A stretch of 32,839 nucleotides of DNA from Desulfobacteraceae bacterium (GTDB taxonomy: Bacteria > Desulfobacterota > Desulfobacteria > Desulfobacterales > JAABTS01), in assembly GCA_011389735.1 (NCBI GenBank), contig JAABTS010000058.1, positions 1-32,839 on the forward strand, written 5' to 3'. A program made the translations under genes and the position numbers. The notes under the pieces were generated by a model. That model was given only the letters and a program-made list of their open reading frames with translations, had not been told where the DNA came from and made no database searches. Within the stretch, counting starts at the first letter, position 1, and the number at the start of each line of letters is the position of its first letter. Positions 28,383 through 32,839 of this stretch are shown piece after piece.

Positions 28383-29369
28383 TCAATCAACTAACTTCTC
28401 AATAGCACTGGTTATTGTACTCACTTTTATATAATAACTATTCTCTAGCACCGAACTCGCCGGAGCCGGAACATCGGGAAGGGTAACCCGAATTATCGGA
28501 GTTTTCATTTTTCCAAATGCTTTTTCAAAAACCAACGCCGAAATTTCCGCAGCTATTCCGTAAGACTTCCATCCTCCGTCGATAATGGCCATTCTACCTG
28601 TTTTAAGCACTGAATTTATAATTAGATTTTCATCCAAAGGTTTAATGGTTCTAAGGTCAATAATTTCGGCTTCGATCCCACTTTTTCTCAATTCAAAGGC
28701 GGCTTTTATAGCAAGGCGAACCTGATACGAGCAAGCGACTATTGTAACATCCGTTCCTTCTTGAGCAATATCACCAACGCCTATCGGAACCTTATATATT
28801 TTTTCAGGAACTATTCCCTCAATCCCATAAAGCCATCGGTCATCAATATAAAGCACTGGATTCGGATCATCAATCGCTGAAATCATCAACCCTTTTGCAT
28901 CGTAAGGATTGGATGGCATAACCACCTTTATACCTGGAATATGAGCGAATAACGAATGCCAGGACTGGGAATGCTGTGCGGCCTGCTCCCCCCCTCGATT
29001 AATTATTCCCCATATCACCATAGGAACATTTGTTCTGCCACCGGACATGTACATCCAATTAGATGCTTCATTAATAATCGGATCCATTGCATAGGCCATA
29101 AAATCCAGCCTTGGATGTACAACAATCGGTTTCATGCCGACAATCGCGGCCCCCACCGCCGCTCCGGTGACAGCGTTTTCAGAAACCGGGGTATCAATAA
29201 TTCGTTCAGTTCCAAAGCTATCAATCAAATCCGATGTCGTATTTCCGACATACCAGGGGCTGGTCACACCCTGCCCTATAAGAAATACTGATTCATCAAG
29301 CTTCAGTATTTGATGAAAAGCTTCATTAACGGCTTTACAATATTTTATTTTGCGATTATTTGAATACAT
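28383..29369 (-). CDS. TPP-dependent dehydrogenase E1 beta / transketolase C-half-like subunit
   Basis: Beta chain of a two-chain thiamine-diphosphate enzyme. I start it at the ATG at 29369 (328 residues), which has GGAAAGAT ahead of it and overlaps the alpha gene by 14 bases. Upstream in-frame ATGs lie deep in the alpha gene. PVSENAVTGAAVG (61-73, Glu64 the TPP-activating residue in the family), GEQAAQHSQSWHSLFAHIPG (128-147, His133) and VIDLRTIKPLDE-like segments are clear. The normally conserved EAPRTGGFGAEI-type segment reads DGGWKSYGIAAEI here, so it has diverged from housekeeping pyruvate/acetoin E1 beta. No E2 or E3 gene is nearby. Confidence 0.9.
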   Translation of the reverse strand: MYSNNRKIKYCKAVNEAFHQILKLDESVFLIGQGVTSPWYVGNTTSDLIDSFGTERIIDTPVSENAVTGAAVGAAIVGMKPIVVHPRLDFMAYAMDPIINEASNWMYMSGGRTNVPMVIWGIINRGGEQAAQHSQSWHSLFAHIPGIKVVMPSNPYDAKGLMISAIDDPNPVLYIDDRWLYGIEGIVPEKIYKVPIGVGDIAQEGTDVTIVACSYQVRLAIKAAFELRKSGIEAEIIDLRTIKPLDENLIINSVLKTGRMAIIDGGWKSYGIAAEISALVFEKAFGKMKTPIIRVTLPDVPAPASSVLENSYYIKVSTITSAIEKLVD

Positions 29370-30345
29370 ATCTTTCCAAATCTTCAGGTTTGGGGAAAGG
29401 ACTATTTTTGGCATACTCATGTGCGGAATCAATTCTTCCCATTTCTTCTGTTCGGATTCCTTCCATTTCAGAGTCCGACAATATTTCCTTATCTTTTAAA
29501 TAGGTTTCAAAATTTGGGATAGGGTCTTTTTCCCGCCAGGCTTCAACCTCGGCTTCTTTTCGAATATCGATATGCTTTCCTTGAATATTATCGTCCGGCC
29601 CTACATGACCTCGCAATCTGTATGTAAGACATTCCATAAAAACCGGCCCTTTACCATTTTTTAATAGCTCCAAGCACTTTTTGGTCTCTTGGTATACGCT
29701 CATTACCGCGTTTCCATCTACACGTATCGAATAAATATCAAACGGTTCAGCAATTCTGAAAATCTCAGTATTCGGCCTACATTTAGATATCGGCATATGC
29801 GTTGAGTACAAATTGTTCTCACACACAAACAAAACCGGAAGATTGTATATTGCTGCAAAATTCAACGATTCAAAAAGGACGCCTTCGCCTGTCGCGCCAT
29901 CACCGAAAAAACTGACTGATACACGGTTTTCCTTTCTGATTTTAGAAGCCAATGCAGCCCCCATGGCTAATGAAATTGTGCCGGCCACGATTGGAGCGGC
30001 CCCAACGACTCCTTTTTCCGGATCACAAATATGCATGGAGCCGCCCCTCCCTCTCGAACAACCGGTTTCTTTGCCATAGACTTCAGCGACAAGAGCGTTC
30101 AAATCCCCGCCTTTTGCTAAATAATGACCATGAGAACGATGCGTGCCCCAAATATAATCTTTTCCAGACAAACATGCACATATGCCGGCGGCGATTGCTT
30201 CCTGCCCCGAACATAAATGGACAGGGCATTTAATCTGTTTTTGTAAAATCGGTTCAATAAAGCTCTCTTCACAAAACCGAATCCGTACCATCATGCGATA
30301 TAAATGTTCACAAAGTCCTTTTAAATTATTTTCCCACAAATTCAC
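29356..30345 (-). CDS. TPP-dependent dehydrogenase E1 alpha-like subunit
   Basis: Alpha chain of the same enzyme. The 329-residue protein has HRSHGHYLA (69-77), GRGGSMH (99-105) and the TPP/Mg motif starting GDG (148-150) and ending NN (177-178). These are the standard E1 alpha features. A GTG start at 30345 follows AAGGAAAG and lies one base from the end of the aldo/keto reductase gene. The pair resembles pyruvate/acetoin dehydrogenase E1. Placed between a reductase and sugar-modifying genes and without E2/E3, it may instead act as a carboligase on a sugar intermediate; this is inference. Confidence 0.92.
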   Translation of the reverse strand: MNLWENNLKGLCEHLYRMMVRIRFCEESFIEPILQKQIKCPVHLCSGQEAIAAGICACLSGKDYIWGTHRSHGHYLAKGGDLNALVAEVYGKETGCSRGRGGSMHICDPEKGVVGAAPIVAGTISLAMGAALASKIRKENRVSVSFFGDGATGEGVLFESLNFAAIYNLPVLFVCENNLYSTHMPISKCRPNTEIFRIAEPFDIYSIRVDGNAVMSVYQETKKCLELLKNGKGPVFMECLTYRLRGHVGPDDNIQGKHIDIRKEAEVEAWREKDPIPNFETYLKDKEILSDSEMEGIRTEEMGRIDSAHEYAKNSPFPKPEDLERYVFK

Positions 30346-30346
30346 T

Positions 30347-31306
30347 TTAAACTTTCCTTGACAACCCGGTAGTTTTTTCCCTACAAAAAGAATCTATTAG
30401 AGCCATATCATCATGGTTCAGCTCCCAATGCAACGCCCCCATCACTTCCTCTACCTGCTTTTCGGTTTTTAATCCTACTATTGCACAATCAACATGACCA
30501 TTTTGCAAAACCCAACGAATAGAAGTTTGAACAGATGATTTCCCATATGTTTTACATAGTTGATTAAATTTTTCTAATACTTCCAAATTATGGACAAATT
30601 TTTTGCCGATAAAATCAGGATCATGAATCCGTGTGTCGTTCTTGCCAAATCTGCTATTCAGGTTATATTTTCCTGACAAAAGTCCTCTTCCCAAAACACT
30701 ATACACCATACCTCCCATATCAAATTTATTCGCCAGTTCTTTTATTTTCCGATCATTTATTCGATTTAGAATATTATATGAGTATTGATATGATTCTACA
30801 CGACCAATTCTGTATGCTGCCTGCACTTGCTCTAATGTAAAATTGGAGCAGCCTATATATTGTATCTTCCCGGCGTCCCGAAATTTCAATAACGCGGTCA
30901 TTACATCCTCAATTTTTGTTTTATCGTCAGGCCAATGTATTTGATAAAGGCTTATGCAATCAACCTCTAATCGTTTTAAAGAATTTTCTAAGGCGATAGT
31001 CAAATACTCCGGAGAAATATCTTTCCACCTTTTTCCGATATCATTCCATCTGACACCGAATTTTGTGGCGATAACGACATCCTTTTTTTTGGTTCCCAGC
31101 GCCTTCGCTAATATTTTTTCTGAATGCCCAAATCCGTATACATCAGCCGTGTCAAAAAAATTGATCCCCAAATCCACCGCATGGCGAATCGTATGAATGG
31201 ACTCTCTATCATCAACCTTTCCGTACCCATGACCACCGATCCCCCAACAGCCGAAACCGATCCGGGAAATGCGGAAATTGGTTTTTCCTAACTGTCGGTA
31301 TTCCAT
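30347..31306 (-). CDS. Aldo/keto reductase
   Basis: NAD(P)H-dependent reductase of the AKR fold, 319 residues, normal length. It begins MEYRQLGKTNFRISRIGFG and carries the catalytic tetrad Asp52, Tyr57, Lys82 and His124 (in FDTADVY, ATKFG and YQIHWP). The C-terminal IVGLKTEKQVEE segment fits the NADP-binding end. Its ATG lies inside the end of the sugar transferase gene (19-base overlap), and the E1 alpha gene follows at one base, so all three are tightly coupled. A sugar aldehyde or keto intermediate is the likely substrate by context. Confidence 0.92.
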   Translation of the reverse strand: MEYRQLGKTNFRISRIGFGCWGIGGHGYGKVDDRESIHTIRHAVDLGINFFDTADVYGFGHSEKILAKALGTKKKDVVIATKFGVRWNDIGKRWKDISPEYLTIALENSLKRLEVDCISLYQIHWPDDKTKIEDVMTALLKFRDAGKIQYIGCSNFTLEQVQAAYRIGRVESYQYSYNILNRINDRKIKELANKFDMGGMVYSVLGRGLLSGKYNLNSRFGKNDTRIHDPDFIGKKFVHNLEVLEKFNQLCKTYGKSSVQTSIRWVLQNGHVDCAIVGLKTEKQVEEVMGALHWELNHDDMALIDSFCREKTTGLSRKV

Positions 31307-31902
31307 ATTTTTCGTATGGATATAAGTTTTTTTACAGTTAAAAGTATGATTTTGATATCCGTAGATAAGGAGCTTTGTTTAACATATTCAATCCTGAGCT
31401 GATTTTTACGAGGTTCGATTTCTTTTAAATATCGATCATCCACGTTTTCATCACCCAAAATTTGGTCCAAGTTGATATATTCAAGAGATGCGTAATCCGT
31501 CATCCCTGGTTTAACACTAAGAATAGCCTTTTCGGGGCCGCTATATCGAATAGTATATTGCAGAACCTGCGGCCTTGGCCCGACAATACTCATATCACCC
31601 ATTAGTACGTTAAATATCTGTGGTAATTCGTCAAATTTATATTTTCGTAGAAACTTTCCTGAACGAGTGAGCCTATCGTCATTTAAAGCTGTTGAAGGGC
31701 CTCCTATCCTATCTGCATTATCAACCATTGTTCGAAATTTGAATATTCGAAACGGTTTTCCATATTGTCCCGTCCTAATTCCTCTATAAAAAATTGGTCC
31801 TGGAGAATCAAGTTTAATTACAATCCATATAAGACACATAAGGGGGAAAATAAAAATGACTGCCATCAAAGAAAGAGTAATATCAAATATCCTTTTTAAC
31901 AT
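31288..31902 (-). CDS. Initiating phosphoglycosyltransferase (bacterial sugar transferase)
   Basis: Transfers a phospho-sugar from UDP-sugar to undecaprenyl phosphate, starting synthesis of a lipid-linked glycan. The 204-residue protein is of the small monotopic (PglC/WcaJ core) type. It has one N-terminal membrane-inserting helix (about 5-30), KFRTM (55-59), DDRLTRSGKFLRKY, the catalytic Asp91-Glu92 in DELPQ, and GDMSIVGPRP (102-111). It overlaps the reductase gene downstream and follows the glycosyltransferase by eight bases. Confidence 0.95.
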   Translation of the reverse strand: MLKRIFDITLSLMAVIFIFPLMCLIWIVIKLDSPGPIFYRGIRTGQYGKPFRIFKFRTMVDNADRIGGPSTALNDDRLTRSGKFLRKYKFDELPQIFNVLMGDMSIVGPRPQVLQYTIRYSGPEKAILSVKPGMTDYASLEYINLDQILGDENVDDRYLKEIEPRKNQLRIEYVKQSSLSTDIKIILLTVKKLISIRKIWNTDS

Positions 31903-31910
31903 AACACGTT

Positions 31911-32839
31911 TTAATATGTACCTCCTGCAATATTCTCTACATGAGCGGCGTATTCATTGTAAATTACCTCTTCTCTAAAAAAATTATTGAAAAGTTTACA
32001 AGCATTTTCGGACATTCGTTTTCTTTCCAACCCGTTTTCGGAAAGATTAATAACTAAACGATTAAATTTCTGAACATCTCCACAAGAGTATGAATATCCA
32101 ATTTGATATTTTGAAATGATACGGCTCATTTCACCTTTCAATGAAGATATAATAGGTAACCCTGCGGAAAGATATTCAAATGGCTTATTGGGAACCGTAT
32201 CTACATGAGATAAACATGGAACGAGACCGACATCGGAAACTTGCAAGACTTGATACAATTCATTTCGATCCAGCCATCCTGTTAAAGATAAATTCAAAAA
32301 AAATTCTGCTTGTTTCTGAACATAGTCAAATTGATGTCCATCGCCTGCAAGAATGAAGTACACCATTTGATTACCGTTTCTCGCCAATAACTCTGCTGCT
32401 TTGCAAATCAGATCAAGTTCATATGAATACCCAAATGAACCGATAAAAGTAAAAACAACCTTGTTTTTGATTTTTTCTTTTAAGTTTTCAACTTTTTCTG
32501 ACCTTTTTATTTTATTCTTCTGTATATCCGGATATCCAATATAGAACACCCTATCCGATGCTCGCTGATTTCGTTTTCCAGTTTTTAGCCCCCAATTCAA
32601 ATATCCTTGAGATACGGCGACAAGACTATCTGCTTGATTGAGTGTCCATGAGGCTTTTGTAAAAAAGCCGCAAAGAAAATATCGAACAATTTTTTTTAAT
32701 GGTTGTGGCGTTTTGTCGATAAAAATATCGGGCCAAAGATCTCTGATATCCACTATGGTCTTTACACCATTAGGTTTGCCGTATCGTACCGCTTCCCAAG
32801 CCAAATCAATAATGGGATAAGCGGATACTAAAACATGAG
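31911..32839 (-). CDS. Glycosyltransferase family 4, N terminus cut by window edge
   Basis: Retaining GT-B glycosyltransferase of surface-polysaccharide synthesis. The frame is open to the last base of the window and the visible start (HVLVSAYPIIDLAWEAV) is internal to a GT4 N-domain, so the beginning of the gene is missing. A TTG at 32804 is not a believable start. VDIRDLWPD (about 18-26 from that TTG) is a common GT4 segment. FIGSFGYSYELD and LAGDGHQ are in the C-domain, and NKPFEYLSAGLPIISS contains the acidic nucleotide-sugar site. The sugar specificity cannot be read. Confidence 0.9.
   Translation of the reverse strand, partial: HVLVSAYPIIDLAWEAVRYGKPNGVKTIVDIRDLWPDIFIDKTPQPLKKIVRYFLCGFFTKASWTLNQADSLVAVSQGYLNWGLKTGKRNQRASDRVFYIGYPDIQKNKIKRSEKVENLKEKIKNKVVFTFIGSFGYSYELDLICKAAELLARNGNQMVYFILAGDGHQFDYVQKQAEFFLNLSLTGWLDRNELYQVLQVSDVGLVPCLSHVDTVPNKPFEYLSAGLPIISSLKGEMSRIISKYQIGYSYSCGDVQKFNRLVINLSENGLERKRMSENACKLFNNFFREEVIYNEYAAHVENIAGGTY

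Noticed and set aside
29370-29432. Longer E1 beta start with 21 extra residues
   Set aside because: Those residues are an out-of-frame reading of the E1 alpha end; the ATG at 29369 has its own ribosome binding site and gives the normal family start.
28383-30345. A pyruvate or acetoin dehydrogenase complex operon
   Set aside because: No E2 or E3 gene accompanies the E1 pair; the neighbours are glycan genes, so the complex label is not supported here.
32804-32839. Glycosyltransferase starting at a TTG at 32804
   Set aside because: The frame stays open to the window end and the preceding residues fit a GT4 N-domain, so the gene is simply truncated.

Overview
The window looks like a chromosomal core segment from a sulfate-reducer-type Desulfobacterota (former Deltaproteobacteria, probably Desulfobacterales). 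This is inferred from gene order and protein character, not from a database search. The clues are a split F1Fo operon that begins with paired b' and b subunits and lacks the a and c genes, the order zapB-like/zapA/6S RNA/rny/tyrS, and the order ffh-rpsP-khpA-rimM-trmD-SPOUT methyltransferase-rplS-rnhB-yraN. All genes except rlmN are on the minus strand, so transcription runs from high to low coordinates.

Region by region, in increasing coordinates. (1) 1-4213: tyrS, rny, a 6S RNA, zapA and a small zapB-like coiled-coil gene, driven by a near-consensus promoter at about 4184-4213. A further good promoter at 38-66 drives a gene outside the window. (2) 4214-4490: a strong intrinsic terminator for the ATP synthase operon, a 16-bp perfect palindrome, and copy A of a dispersed, internally palindromic repeat. 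(3) 4491-10396: the F1 sector plus stator (atpC, D, G, A, H, F, F'). The b subunit carries a signal-peptide-like extension. (4) 10644-16157: the rod-shape/elongasome set mreB-mreC-mreD-mrdA-rodA. (5) 16158-16662: a gene-free stretch with the mreB promoter and copy B of the repeat, enclosed by a 10-bp inverted repeat. (6) 16663-23979: one long translation/RNA-processing operon (ffh to yraN) whose tail carries two peptidoglycan-type hydrolases. (7) 24050-25117: divergently transcribed rlmN, whose candidate promoter is superimposed on the ffh promoter. (8) 25133-32839: a surface-polysaccharide locus read toward rlmN. It contains a truncated glycosyltransferase, an initiating phosphoglycosyltransferase, an aldo/keto reductase, a TPP-dependent E1 alpha/beta pair without E2/E3, a nucleotidyltransferase-fold protein, and a membrane NDP-sugar 4,6-dehydratase. 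The 28.4-32.8 kb part looks more AT-rich than the core.

Most of the window is ordinary housekeeping DNA. The points that deserve a second look are the two-copy nested-palindrome repeat, the stand-alone E1 alpha/beta pair in the polysaccharide locus, the face-to-face ffh/rlmN promoters with a possibly leaderless rlmN, the alternative hairpins ahead of rplS, and the uncharacterised SPOUT methyltransferase whose start is buried in trmD.
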